Assembly (NCBI GenBank): GCA_030267965.1
Contig: BRYA01000453.1
Location: forward strand, 5,214 to 68,449
Direction of reading: 5' to 3'
Length of the DNA: 63,236 nt
Origin: Triparma columacea
Taxonomy: Eukaryota > Sar > Bolidophyceae > Parmales > Triparmaceae
The notes beneath the pieces are model-generated. The model was not told the DNA's origin. It searched no databases and saw only the letters and a program-made list of their open reading frames with translations. Below, piece by piece: positions 50,649 through 62,124 of this stretch (position 1 is the first letter of the stretch; every line of letters begins with the position of its first letter). A program made the translations under genes and the position numbers.

Positions 50649-52606
50649 ATGTCTAGGAGGGGTAATGCATCCCAGCAACAACAGGACGACGAAGCGGGGG
50701 GTGACGTGGATTTCTACGCCACCTTAAACGTACCTCGCGGATGTTCTCCTCACGACGTGAAGCAAGCCTACACCCGGCTTGCCCTGTCCTTCCACCCAGA
50801 CAAGCAGCGCAATGCTGAGGACAGTGCTCTGGCGGCCGAGCAGTTCTTCCAGGTCAAGCGGGCGTATAAGGTCCTTAGTGACGACGCCATGAGGTTGGCC
50901 TACGACAAGTACGGCCACGAGGGCCTTAGGGTGGTGGCAGAGGGGGGAGAGAAGGAGGTGGTAAAGAGGAGGAGCAACAAGGAGCTCGAGAGGACAATCG
51001 AAATGCTCGTCATGAAGGACAGGTACGCGCAGATGGACAAGGCAATCGGTGCCCGCGGGGCAATAAGCGTCCACTCCACTGTCGTTCCCCTCCTGTCTGG
51101 ATCGGGGGGGGGGCCAAGGATGACAAAAATGTCGATTTCCCAATACATAAGGGCGCCACTTGACAATATGACCTCAGTGACTTATGGAGGTTACGTCATG
51201 AGCAACTACGGCCTAAGTATTGGCGGCGTGAGCCTTGGGGGGGAGAGGCGACTCACCAACAACACACTTGTGCACTGCGAGCTGGACGCTGCCACCGACG
51301 GGAGCAACAAGGTGAGCGTCAGCACGACTCGGGTGCTCGACAAGGGCGGCAGGACGGGGGCGAAGGTAGGGTTTGGGTTGGACCCCGCCTCGAGCCAGCT
51401 GGGATGCAACCTGGACACTTGGAGGACGCTACGGAACGGGGTCGTGTGCAGGTGCAACCTGGGCATGGTTAACGGAAATTTTACGACGCTCATGCTTAGC
51501 GGATCGGGGCGAACGGGGGGGGCGTGGGCGTCGGGGGACGTGGGGCTTGAACCCAGGGAGCTTTACGCGAGGGCGAGTGTTGTCAAGGAATGGGGGGACA
51601 GGGATTTGAAGCAGCAGGGGAAGGCGAGGATCAAGCTGGGGACCAGGGGCACGCAGGTGGTGGTGCAGGCGAGGAGGAACGTTGGGAAGGTAAGTGATGA
51701 ATGAGGGTTGGGTTGTCGAAGGAGTGAGTCGAAAACATATGTATCGCTTCGCACCGCTTGTTGTTGACTTGGCAATCTCTAACCACTCCTTGCCCATCGT
51801 TCGTCGCCAAGTTCACACATTTGGGGGTTGGGGTAAAATGCTGCCTTGAGACGGGGGTTTACTGCATCGTTAAGCTAGGGAGAGGAAGGTTCAGTTTGGA
51901 AGTACCCATTTGCATGGCGAGCTTCGTGGCGCCGCAGGCAATGGCTTTGGCGTCGCTCCTCGCCCTCGCTGTTGACGAGGCGGTGGTCAGCTTGATAAAC
52001 CTTGGGAAGGAAGAGGAGGTGAAGGAAGAGGAGAATAGAGAGGAGGAGGTGCTGAGGCAGAAGGAAAAGGGAACTATGGACGCGGAGGCACAACAGGCGC
52101 TGATGAGGAGAGCGGCGAGCAAAAGGGTGAGGGAGGAGGAAGAGAGGGGGGTTGAGGGGCTGGTTGTTGTGAAGGGGACTTACGGGAGGAAGAGGAGTGG
52201 GAACAAGGGTGCGGGCGACGACCTCGACGTGACCGTCGCCCTGCAGTTCTTTACCAAGGAGGGCAGGTGCATGCTTCCAAGCGGGGGGAAAAATAGTGTG
52301 TTGGGGTTCTACCATGAAGGGGCCGATAAGGAGGAAGCGAAGGGGTGGGGAGGAGAGGGAGGGAGGAAACTGAGGGGATTTTTGAGCATCTTTAGGGGGG
52401 GGGAGGGGGGAGGGGGGGGGGGTATAGATAGCTTGGGGCTCGGAGACATTGGAGAAGGGGCGGGAGGAGGAGGGGGGAAGATGGTTGTGGTGGTCAGATA
52501 CAAGTATGGTGGAGCATTATGGGAGGTCGAGGTCGGGGACGACGAGGAGTTGCTCTTGCCGAGTGACAAGGCCATGCGGATCGGTGATGCGGGCTTGGTC
52601 AGTTGA
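50649..52606 (+). CDS. DNAJC11: DNAJC11-like J-domain protein
   Basis: Two exons (50649-51689, 51812-52606) join in phase 0 to give 611 residues; human DNAJC11 has 559. The J domain is at the N-terminus: VDFYATLNVPRGCSPHDVKQ, LALSFHPDKQRN (HPD present), QFFQVKRAYKVLSDDAMRLA and YDKYGHEGL. The middle has the beta-rich region of the family (MSISQYIRAPLDNMTSVTYG, GARTGAKVGFG-like strands). The C-terminal DUF3395 part ends VVVVRYKYGGALWEVEVGDD followed by EELLLPSDKAMRIG. In animals DNAJC11 works with MICOS/SAM at the mitochondrial membranes, so a mitochondrial role is likely. Gly-rich insertions (52390-52430) are local expansions. Confidence 0.9.
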
Positions 52607-52676
52607 GGCGAGTGACCAGCGAAGTGAGTCGCGAGAAGAAAATAAGGATTGTTGGATTACAGAGCAACGCCATCGT

Positions 52677-53565
52677 CTAGCCATTATTTTCATTTTGATT
52701 ATCAACTGGCCGCACAACGTGTGTGAACCCGCTCCTCGCCCCAATCCTCGCCTTAACGGCGTGCTCGAACGCACCCTTGTCATAGCCACTGTTCTCCAAT
52801 CTGTCTGCCCTCTTTGCCATAGCCACCTTTAGGAGATCTAATACCTGCTCATTGCGGTAGTGAATAGGTGAGCGGTAATTCTGCTCTGCGCGGCAATGTG
52901 TGCGTGTCCCCGCTCTCCTCGTTGATTCTCACCTTGTCCCTTTCCACCGCTTCCCTCAACTCGTCGGGCCCAAAATTAGACTCGCCGACGACGAACTCCC
53001 TACCCTCAGTGACGTCGCCCGCGGAGTTTATTTGGAAGAGCCTGGGCCTGTTTTCGCTGTCCAACCCGCCCACTAAAACAGCTAGAGCAAGGGGCCTGAC
53101 ACCAGGCCTCATAGTGCAGCCCTGCATGACCTTGGCGACCTCGAAAACCAACACGTTCAGGGGCATCTCCTCGCAGTACTCCGCCCGCCACGTCATGGCC
53201 TCCTTGGATACCTCGTCCATGACGTAGGAAAAGTCAGAGGACATACCAGATGAGGACGCAATGGACTTGGAAGTGAGCTTGAATACACGGGGGAATGTCG
53301 GACGGAGGCCGGGAGAGGGGGTCTCGATCGGACACTCCATGCAAACCGTGCAGTCGTCTTCGTCGTTGTCACCGTCGCCGTCGTCTGTGATGTAGCCTAC
53401 AGTTGGGGCAGCGTTGGAGGCAGACTTTGCAGCATACTCCACCTGAAGGAGCCGACCTTCGGGGTTAAATGTTGAAAGAGAGAACGCGTATCGATCATCA
53501 TATCGACCGCATAGTGAAAGAGGGAATGAGATGGCGAGAAGGAGGAGGAGGGTGGGGGAAAGCAT
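52677..53565 (-). CDS. Proteasome alpha-subunit-like protein with signal peptide
   Basis: Two exons (53565-52933, 52844-52677) give 266 residues, the usual alpha-subunit length. The leader MLSPTLLLLLAISFPLSLC is a classic signal peptide. It is followed at once by RYDDRYAFSLSTFNPEGRLL then QVEYAAKSA, the proteasome alpha N-terminal signature. Later RPLALAVLVGGLDSENRPRL and FQINSAGD match the GVALL-GG-D...P-L-F...P-G segment. The middle differs from canonical subunits and has a Cys-containing insert (DNDEDDCTVCMECPIE). A location inside the secretory system or in a plastid periplastidial space is inferred from the leader. Whether it forms part of a proteasome there is unknown. The start at 53565 is the only nearby ATG. 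Confidence 0.85.
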
Positions 53566-53778
53566 TGGGGGCAGGGGGGGGGGTGAGGGGAAGGGGATGA
53601 TTTAAGGGGAATTTAGCGGAATTAAGAGGTATCGACTGGTAAATGCGTTAGAGAGAGAGGAAGAAATGAGTGACAAGGTGCGGTAAAGACGTAGATGTTG
53701 AAGGAAATTTGAGGGAAGTGGATTCCAAGAATGTCCACAAAGAAGGAAAACCAGATATATCTTCATCGGAGATAAAAT

Positions 53779-56036
53779 ATGACGCAGATCGGTTCCTCAG
53801 CGATGATATCGAAGTCAATGGACGAGATTAAGAACGCGAATCCAAATTTAGTTGTCCAAGTTGACTCGAAATATATATTTAGCGACAGCTCCTTGCCTTC
53901 ATGCCTTGCCCCAAGGCATTCTGCTGAAGCTGAAGAGAAGAGAGATAGTGGGGACCGTCGTGATGGTGGTGGCCAGAAGAAGAAGCAGGGAATGAACAAG
54001 AAGAGACCGAGAGATGAGAGGCAAGACAGGTCTAACATGCTCTGTAAGTCGGTGGTGAGAGGGGAAGTTTGTCCCTTCGACGACGGAAAGTGCAAGTTCA
54101 GCCACGATCTCAAGAAGTTCTACGATGAGAGGCCGAAGGACTTGGGGGACAGGTGCTACAGTTTCGACACCTACGGCTTCTGCACCTTTGGGGTTAGTTG
54201 CAGGTGGGGAAAGGTGAGATGTTTAGGGTTGGCCATGGGAGCGAGCGAAGCGAGCCTGAATGAGTATGCATAGGAGAAAGGTCGTAGCAATAGAACCTTG
54301 ACGACAGAACCTCCTTCACTAATTGTTCTCACCCTCTTCACTTCTCGCCTACTATCCCGCAGTGCCACATTGAGGAGGGCACCGGAGTGAACATCACAGC
54401 CCCAGCGTGCGTGCCCGCCCGGCCAACGAAGATGGGAGTAATGAACTGCCTGGGGGGCATGGTAACCCAACAACTTCGAAAGAACAAGTACGCATTCACC
54501 ACCAACAGGAACGAGAGCTCCTTCACACTCACTGGGGAGCTCTGGGGGGAGAAGAGGGAGGAAAAGGGGAAGATGGAACCTACCCCGGAGAACGACTTTG
54601 GGGTGCCTCCATTGAAGATCAACAAGAGAGACCCGGACGAGGTCATTGAGGAGGCAAAGAAGGAGAGGGAGAAAAAGGTGGAGGAGGGGAGGAAAAAGTG
54701 GGAGGAACAGAAACAGAAGGAGGAGAGGCTGGCATCTGCGGCGAGCATGCAGCTGAACGGGAGCACTCCGATGCCGTCGAAGACGAAGCCGCTAATTGAC
54801 TTCCAGGACAAGGTCTACATCGCACCTCTCACCACTGTCGGCAACCTACCATTCAGGAGGATCATGAAGAATATGGGGGCCGACATCACATGCGCGGAGA
54901 TGTGTCTAGCCTCAAACCTCCTGCAGGGCCAGGCCTCCGAGGCTGCGCTACTCAAGAGGCATCACACTGAGGACGTCTTCGGGGTGCAGCTTGCGGGAGG
55001 ATTCTCGGACCAGTGGGCGAGGGCCGCGGAGCTCATCGAGAACGAGTGCCCTGACGTCGACTTCATCGACATGAACTGCGGGTGCCCCCTCGACATTGTC
55101 TGCGACAAGGGCGCAGGAAGCTCCATGATGAACAAGCCGAACAAAATAAAGAACGCCATCATCGCCATGGGCAACAAGTTCTCGGGCCCAGTCACCGTCA
55201 AGATGAGGACGGGCTGGGACGAGAAGAAACCATTCGCCGATAGCCTGACGGCCAAGATTCAGAGCTGGGAGCTGCCGAACGTGGCTGCCTTGATGCTGCA
55301 TGGGAGATCTAGGCTGCAGAGGTACAGCAAGGTGAGTGAGGGGGGCAGTGGGGAGCCAACAACAGCGGAAGTATGTTACCAATCTCCACTCACCCCACCA
55401 TAACTCTTTTGCCAATTTTCACAGCTTGCTAACTGGGACTACATCGGGAAGGTTGCGAAGAACCTAGATACCCACGCAGAGGCGAACGGGGTCAGGAGAC
55501 TCCCGCTCATTGGGAACGGGGACATCGTGTCGTGGAGGGACTTTGAGGAGAGGAGAAGGGAGGGAGTTCTAGCCACGGCCATGCTTGGAAGGGGAGCACT
55601 CATTAAACCTTGGCTGCCTGAAGAAATCAAGGGTAAGTTCGACAGGGACATCAGCGCGACAGAGAGGCTCGACATGCTCAAGGACTTCGTCAACTACGGC
55701 CTTGAACACTGGGGCTCCGATCAACAGGGCGTCAACACCACGAGGAGATTCATGCTCGAGTGGCTCTCGTTCCTCTACAGGTATGTCCCCGTGGGACTCC
55801 TGGCAGAGGGTAGGGACGGAGTCCAAAGAATGAACGAGAGGCCTCCCCTAATATGCGGTAGATCTGACCTTGAGACCCTCATGGCAAGCAACAACGGACA
55901 AGACTGGGTTAAGATCAGCGAGCTACTCCTGGGAAAGGTCGAAGACAACTTCAAATTCCAGCCAAAGCACAAATCGAATAGTTACACCGACAACGCGGGG
56001 GGGAGTAGGAACGGAGGCAATGATACGCAAGGTTAG
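53779..56036 (+). CDS. DUS3: tRNA-dihydrouridine(47) synthase, DUS3-like
   Basis: Three exons join in phase 0: 53779-54213, 54363-55331 and 55425-56036, giving 671 residues. Two CCCH zinc fingers precede the enzyme domain (CKSVVRGEVCPFDDGKCKFS and, across the first splice, CYSFDTYGFCTFGVSCRW...CHIE). A coiled linker follows. The FMN-binding TIM barrel shows VYIAPLTTVGNLPFRRIMKN, GADITCAEMCLASNLLQGQ, FGVQLAG, VDFIDMNCGCPLDIVCDKGA (catalytic Cys in the last part), PVTVKMRTGW, LMLHGRSRLQRYSK, LPLIGNGDIVSW and AMLGRGALIKPWL. DUS3 reduces U47 of cytosolic tRNAs. The architecture (CCCH pair plus barrel) is that of eukaryotic DUS3L. Confidence 0.95.
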
Positions 56037-56727
56037 GGTTGTATGCGAAATGAGCTTTTTGTTTTGTTTTAGAATATGCAAAGTAAGATGCATTTGGAAC
56101 CGTAGCTAGTAAAATTTAGGGGTTAAACAACTTTTGAACAGGTTAAGAAAGACAAGTGCCGCGGCTAATGATGCGGCAAGCGAAATTTAACACAAGTTTG
56201 ATGAACGCGTTGAACGGAAATTTTTCACTGGAAATTGGAGCAAATATTAACTTCGAATCCTTGTAAAAATTATATTAATACATTTTTACATCAATAATAT
56301 ACAATTTAAAGCATGTTTGAGTTTTAAAGCATCATATTAAAAAATAGATTTTTTTTTTTGATAACGATGATTTTGAAAATGTATGTTAGAGATGTATTTT
56401 AAAATTCATATCAATAAATCAATAAGTGTTGATTATTATACTGTCAGTCAATCATCTAATTCACGATAATGTTAAAGCATCGAAATTTGCATGTTGTGAC
56501 AATTTTTCATTAAATTATGATTAAGATCTGTAATATATAAAAGTTATAATGTGAAAATTCAATTGCGATTTTTCAGAAAAAAAATTGACCAAAAAAATTG
56601 ATCCACTGACAACGGGAAAAGACCTCTGAAAACCCACTGACATCCACATCGTGAAACCCGAACAAAATCAATACACAATTCAAGGTGCCTGGCCGTTATC
56701 GCCCCAACATGAAACAGTAGAGAATAA
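56037..56727. other. Very AT-rich intergenic stretch
   Basis: By hand count 56221-56580 holds about 78 G+C in 360 bases (near 22%), while flanking genes are around 50-60%. There are T10 and A runs and many tatattaata-like motifs. No coding frame or tRNA is seen. Confidence 0.8.
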
Positions 56728-57606
56728 AAAACCCTAGTCCCAGCAGCAGCAGCGAGGCTGAAGACTGGTACTCGGCGGCACGGGGCTGGCCCAAGCAGCC
56801 TCTCCTATGACCTGATCGTTCCGCCTGGCGCTGCGACCGAGGGCCGCCCGTTGCCGCGGCCGGTACTGCTGCTGCGCGGGGCGCGGTCTGAAGGAAGTCT
56901 GCCCTTCAGCGGCGATGGGCCCCGCCTCTGGAACGGCCTCGTCACGCAGAGCGACCGCGTGGTGGTGGTGCCATTCTTCAACCACACGCGCGAGATTGGC
57001 ACGCTCGCGCGCGGCGAGACCGCCAGCTTTGGCTTCCTCCGGCGCGGCCTGATAGACCTGCTCTCCCAAATCTCGACGCAGCTCTGTGGCGGAGCCTGCT
57101 TCCAGGTTATCGCCGAGTCCAATGGCGGCGTGCTCGCCTACGCGCTCGCACGGCAGTACCCCACGCTGATCGGAAGCCTGCTGATCCTTTCCTCAGCGCC
57201 GTCAGACGAGGAACTTCGCCTCCTCCCGGCGGCGCTCGCTGACCAAGGCGCTGACGGCGGCGGAGAGAGCGGCAGGCGCCGGTGCTTGCCGATATCTGCC
57301 TTCGTCAGCGCGAAAGACTCCGCCTTCCTTCCGAGAGCCAAGGCATTGCAGGCGGCGCTGACACGCATGGGGGTGCAGCCGCCGCCATCTCTGACAGTGG
57401 TGAAGAAGAAGGGCTTTGTGCACGGAGGATGTGAGCAGGCCGTTGGCTGCGAGATTCTCTTTGATGTGCTCCGTGCCCAATCTGCCGCCCTCGATGGTGA
57501 CAATGCCCAGGAGCGCACTGCACTGAGGAGTGGCATATCAGTGCCAGTCGCTTCACCGACACCACCAGAAGAGCCAAGTTGTGGTGTGGCGCCAAAGGAT
57601 GACTGA
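56728..57606 (+). CDS. GC-rich alpha/beta-hydrolase-like ORF, no visible start
   Basis: The frame is open from 56728 to the stop at 57606 but has no in-frame ATG near its N-terminus. The sequence reads SSLSYDLIVPPGAATEGRPL, PRPVLLLRGARSEGSLPFSG, WNGLVTQSDRVVVVPFFN, then FQVIAESNGGVLAYALARQY (nucleophile elbow, Ser in AESNGG) and TVVKKKGFVHGG (possible catalytic His). This is consistent with a lipase/esterase of the alpha/beta-hydrolase fold. It is GC-rich and lies directly after the AT-rich stretch. Either a first exon lies unseen in that stretch, or this is a transferred or truncated fragment. The acceptor-like cccagcagcag near 56741 is a possible splice site. Confidence 0.5.
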   Translation, partial: KTLVPAAAARLKTGTRRHGAGPSSLSYDLIVPPGAATEGRPLPRPVLLLRGARSEGSLPFSGDGPRLWNGLVTQSDRVVVVPFFNHTREIGTLARGETASFGFLRRGLIDLLSQISTQLCGGACFQVIAESNGGVLAYALARQYPTLIGSLLILSSAPSDEELRLLPAALADQGADGGGESGRRRCLPISAFVSAKDSAFLPRAKALQAALTRMGVQPPPSLTVVKKKGFVHGGCEQAVGCEILFDVLRAQSAALDGDNAQERTALRSGISVPVASPTPPEEPSCGVAPKDD

Positions 57607-57736
57607 CATAGCGCAGCGCCACGGTGAACGCTAGTGCTAAGGGCCTCTGTGGATAACAAACATTATACATAATACATAATTTACCTCTGTGAGGAATTTC
57701 ATTCATCCTCAAACTTCACCTAATTACCTCCTTTCT

Positions 57737-60225
57737 TTACACGTCAACCCCCCTGATCTTGGCAATCTGCGGCATGTCCTTGTCACCCCTACCGCTCAAG
57801 TTAATCACGAGGTCTGTCCCCTTCGGCATCTTCTTAGCCAACTGCACTGCGTGGTAGACAGCATGACTAGTCTCAAGAGCAGGGATGATCCCCTCGTACT
57901 TGCAGAGAAGGTCGAACCCCTCCAGCGCCTGTTCGTCTGTCACGGCGTCGTAAATGGCCCTCCCTGTACTCTTCAACCACGCGTGCTCGGGTCCGACGCC
58001 CACGTAGTCGAGCCCGGCGGAGATGCTCGAGCTCTGTTTGCTCTGCCCCTCTTTGCTCTGGATGATGTAGGTCATGGCCCCTTGGAGGACTCCCGGGGTT
58101 CCCGCGCTCATCGTCGCGCAGTGTCCCTCCTCGACGTCAGTACCCAGTCCTGCTGCCTCTGCACCGTGAAGGGCGACGCTCTCGTCGTTAATGAAGGGGT
58201 GGAAGGTACCAATTGCGTTGCTTCCTCCCCCCACACACGCGACAAGAGCATCGGGGAGTTTCCCGATCTTGTTCTGCATCTCAACCTTAATTTCCTTCCC
58301 AATCACTGACTGGAAGTCCCTCACAATTGTGGGGAAGGGGTGGGGTCCCACCGCGCTCCCAATCAGGTAGTGGGTGTCCCTGACGTTCGTGACCCAGTCG
58401 CGCATCGCCTCGTTGATCGCGTCCTTCAACGTACGCTGACCGTTTTTCACCGGAACGACCGTCGCCCCCAGGGTGTTCATCCTGAAGACGTTGAGCTTCT
58501 GCCTCTCGGTGTCGACCTCCCCCATGTACACGATGCATTCGAGCCCGAGCATGGCGCAGACGGTGGCTGTTGCCACGCCGTGCTGGCCGGCACCAGTCTC
58601 AGCGATGATTCTGGTCTTTCCAAGCCTGCGATGAGTGAAGAGTTTCGCGAATGAGGTAAGAACTTAGCGAAATAGGCCATCGTTTTTTGTTGCTTCCTAA
58701 ACCGTCCCCGTTCCGTTCCTCGGTGGTCCTCACTCACCTCTTGGCCATGAGGGCCTGGCCGATGGCGTTATTGATCTTGTGCGCCCCAGTGTGCGCCAAA
58801 TCCTCCCTCTTCAGCCAGATGTTAGCGCCACCCGCATACTCCGTAAGGCGGGGCGCCAGATGCAAAGGCGTAGGACCTCCCACAAACTCCTTTCTGTACC
58901 TGAGGACCTCGGCCTGGAATTCGGGGTCGTTCTTGAGCTTCTTGTACTCCACGTCGATCTCCCTGAAGGCTTCACTGAGGGTCTCTGGGATGAACTGTCC
59001 CCCGAAATCCCCGAACCTGCTCTCGTCCTTCTCCGGGATGCTCGCCTTCGGTACCCTCCCGACCTGACTCGCCTGGTTCACCGCATTCGCGCTCTGTTTC
59101 GCCCCCCCTACCATGCCCTTGATGAAGTCCCTGCACGCCTTGGCCCTCTGCTCCGTCGTTGCGTCCGGCCCCGCAGCGTCGACAGCGTTAAGGATCGCGC
59201 TCCCTACGACGACTCCATCACCGACCTCCGCAACCTGGTTGACCTGGCTAGGGTCGCCAATCCCGAACCCCACGGCGAGTGGCAGGTCAGTCTGCTTCCT
59301 AATCCTGCCGATGAACTCTTTCAAATCGCTGGGGAGCTCAGTCCTGCTTCCCGTGACCCCGGTGACGGAAACACAGTAAACGAAGGACGACGCCGACTCG
59401 AGGAGGTATTTGACCCTCTCGTCCGTGGAGGTTGGGGCGATCAGGGGGATGTAGCTTAGCTTCTTCTCAGCGCACGTGTTGACAAACTTGTAGCCCTCCT
59501 CGGGGGGGAGGTCGACAACGATGAAGCCATCAACTCCAGCGGCGGCACTCTCAGTGGCGAGGGCGTCAATGCCAAACTGGTAGAAGGGGTTGTAGTAGCC
59601 CATGAGGACGACTGGGATCGTGAGGCCCTTGGACCTGCGGATGTAAGAGAGAAGAAGGATTTGCGTTAGTGGAATAGTCAAGACGCCTTCTTTCACTGTA
59701 GTGGTGTCGACTGCTGCTCGCATATTCTCCTCACCTCGCTTCTTTCACGAACTCGAGGCACTTGGCTATACTGTCAGTTCCCCCATTGATGGCAATCTGA
59801 TTGGTCAACTGTATCGTAGCCCCGTCAGCCTGCGGGTCGGTGTACGGCACACCCAGCTCAATCACACTAGTACCACCCTCCTGCATGGCCAGCATTAGCT
59901 CGACAGTGTCCTCTTTGGTTGGGTAGCCAGCTGTGATGAAGCCCACAAAGGCAGCCTCTCCGCGTTCTTTGGCTGAACGGAACACACTGTCGAGACGAGT
60001 GTTGAAACCTGTACTATCGACGGTCGCTGACATTTTGAGGGCACTAGTAAGCTGTGAATGCCCCCCGTTGTGAATATTTTGGAGCCCAAAATCCTTTGCA
60101 ATCTCGGCCAGGTTGCTGGTTCCCCCATTTCTCACTCCCTTGGACACGAATGGAGTCGCAAATCCTTGTGCGACACTAATTATCCCTGCAATACCCAGGG
60201 TTACGGCTGTGATCCCAAACTTCAT
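57737..60225 (-). CDS. TRP5: Bifunctional tryptophan synthase (alpha-beta fusion), plastid-targeted
   Basis: Three exons join in frame: 60225-59735, 59634-58738 and 58625-57737, giving 758 residues. The leader [20 protein letters not shown] then GFATPF is a signal peptide plus ASAFAP-like site. The alpha domain (about 75-335) has [34 protein letters not shown] with the catalytic Glu and Asp, and [21 protein letters not shown] and [12 protein letters not shown]. The beta domain (about 370-758) has [31 protein letters not shown] (PLP lysine), [47 protein letters not shown] and [10 protein letters not shown]. It makes tryptophan from indole-3-glycerol phosphate and serine, with indole channelled between the domains. 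The alpha-first fusion is the order also found in fungi. Confidence 0.96.
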
Positions 60226-60670
60226 GGTTTTGGTTGAAAGAACAGTCTGACAAATATGGAAGTCCTCCACAACAAGCAAGAACAGGTTTTGTTCCAGGAT
60301 GTTCTGACGAAGCCAGAACAATCTGATTGAAAGACTGACTTTCTGCGCATTAAAAACATTAAAAAATTAAGCATGAGGAAGGAATACAATACACAAACGA
60401 TGTAAGCGTTTAAAAACGAACCTATTGCCGCACAGCACCCAATATAACTCACATTTCCCCCAATTAGCAGCCATTTCTTACTTCCCCAGACGTCTATCAA
60501 CGTAACTCTTGCGCAGCTCGTTTGCCCCTCTCCTCCCTCCTCCCCGCGACAATTCTCCTCCCGTTAATCTCCCTTTAACCCCCCCCATAAGATCTCTCCT
60601 CCACCCCCTCCTTCTCTCCCTCAATCCCTCAATTCTGGACTCAAAACTCTTGTGTTTAAAACTTTCCCTC
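60226..60670. other. Intergenic between divergent genes, no gene seen
   Basis: Shared 5' region of tryptophan synthase (-) and B9D2 (+). The half near 60520-60660 is C-rich with tctccc repeats; the half near 60340-60440 is AT-rich. The frame upstream of the B9D2 ATG is open, so a longer N-terminus is formally possible. Confidence 0.5.
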
Positions 60671-62063
60671 ATGTCCTCCCTAAAAGCATTGCGCGCCAAA
60701 AAGGCCAAGCCACGCAAGGACGAGGATTCTGACTCCGATAAGTCCGACGACGAGGCTCCCAAGACCACGTCACCCACAAAGGTGAGTTAAATTACCACAA
60801 CAGTTTCAGTTTCAATCGAGGTGGGGGGGGGGAGGTCCCCCATTTTAACAATAACTGGGACGACTGCGATATATCAACACCAATTTTCGCAATCCGTGAA
60901 CTAATCCCCCCCCCTTCACCCCCCAAACATTAATAAAACCACCCCATCACCCCTCCCTCCCCCCCTGAACTCAAACGCCCTGCTCACTCCTCCTCCCATT
61001 ATAGAAGGCCATGGGATTCATGAACAAGTTTACCTCGTCATCCAAGAAGAAGAAAAATGGCGATGCCGACTCGGACGGTTCCGACGACGAGGATGACAAC
61101 AAGAAGAGCCCCAAGAGCCCCAAGAAGAAGGGTGGACTGTTCGGAAAGGCCTTGAGCTTTGGAAAGAAGAAGGGAGATGAAGAAGAGGACAGTGAGGATG
61201 AGGATAAAGACAAGGAGAGGAAGGGGAGGAAAGGGAGGAAGGGCAAGGAGGAGGTCAAGGACGGTAGTTCTGGCTCAGAGGACGAGGACGAGGAGAACAG
61301 GGACGGTAATGCGGAGAGTAGGGGTCGAAAGGGTAAGAAGGGCAAGAAAGGGAAGAAGGGGAGGTCGAATCGGGACGAGGAGGGGGAGGGAGACGACGAC
61401 GAGGAGCAGGGGGGGGGGGGAGGGGGGGCACAGAACAAGGAGTACATGAGGAGACAACCAATGGAGAAGCTGGAGGCCCGCCTACGCGAGAGGGTCCGCG
61501 TAGTCGCGCAGATGACTCCGGAGGTACACTTCATAGGCGAGCTCGTGGGGGGAAGCAATTTCAACGGGAAGGGAGTGTCGTGCAAGTTCACAATTGAGTT
61601 TGGGAAAAATTGGGACCTCCTCTCAGGGGAGATTTTGGGGCAGACGCAGTACGGTAACGCCGACCCCGACGACCTCACGTCCTGGAACCACCCTATAGAC
61701 TTGCACATGTCCACCTCCACCATGCAGGGTTGGCCCCGCATCCGCCTCCAGGTCTGGGAGCTCGACGAGTACGGCCGAACCAACATGGCAGGGTATGGTT
61801 TCTGCCACCTCCCAACCAACGCCGGAAACTACGAGATCGGTGTCCCGTGCTGGCGCCCCACCGGATCCATCCCGGAGGAGATTCAGAGCTTCTTCCTAGG
61901 CGCCAACACGCAGCTGACGGACGAGAGCGTGCTGTACTCTAAGGCGTGGGAGAACAGGTGCAGGCTCGTCACGGTGCCGAGCGGGAAGATCTGGCTTAAC
62001 GTGAGCGTCGTGCACAGGTTCTTCGCGCAGCAGAGCGTGGACCTCCCGACGGGGAACTTTTGA
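60671..62063 (+). CDS. B9D2: B9 domain-containing protein 2 (B9D2) with a long charged N-terminus
   Basis: Two exons (60671-60781, 61005-62063) give 389 residues. The C-terminal 190 residues are a full B9 (C2-like) domain: PEVHFIGELVGGSNFNGKGV, WDLLSGEILGQTQYG, LTSWNHPIDLHMSTSTMQGW, PRIRLQVWELDEYGRTNMAG, YGFCHLPTNAG and CWRPTGSIPEEIQSFFLGAN. B9D2 is part of the MKS/B9 complex at the ciliary transition zone. Animal B9D2 is about 175 residues, so the 190-residue N-terminal extension of alternating Lys-rich and Asp/Glu-rich blocks (KSPKSPKKKGG, GKKKGDEEEDSEDEDKD) is lineage-specific. The start at 60671 was chosen as the ATG nearest the first splice; upstream ATG-less frame is ignored. Confidence 0.92.
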
Positions 62064-62124
62064 GGGAAGAGCAACGCAAAGAGAACACACTGTTTAATAG
62101 AATGAAGAAATGTCATTTAGCCCC

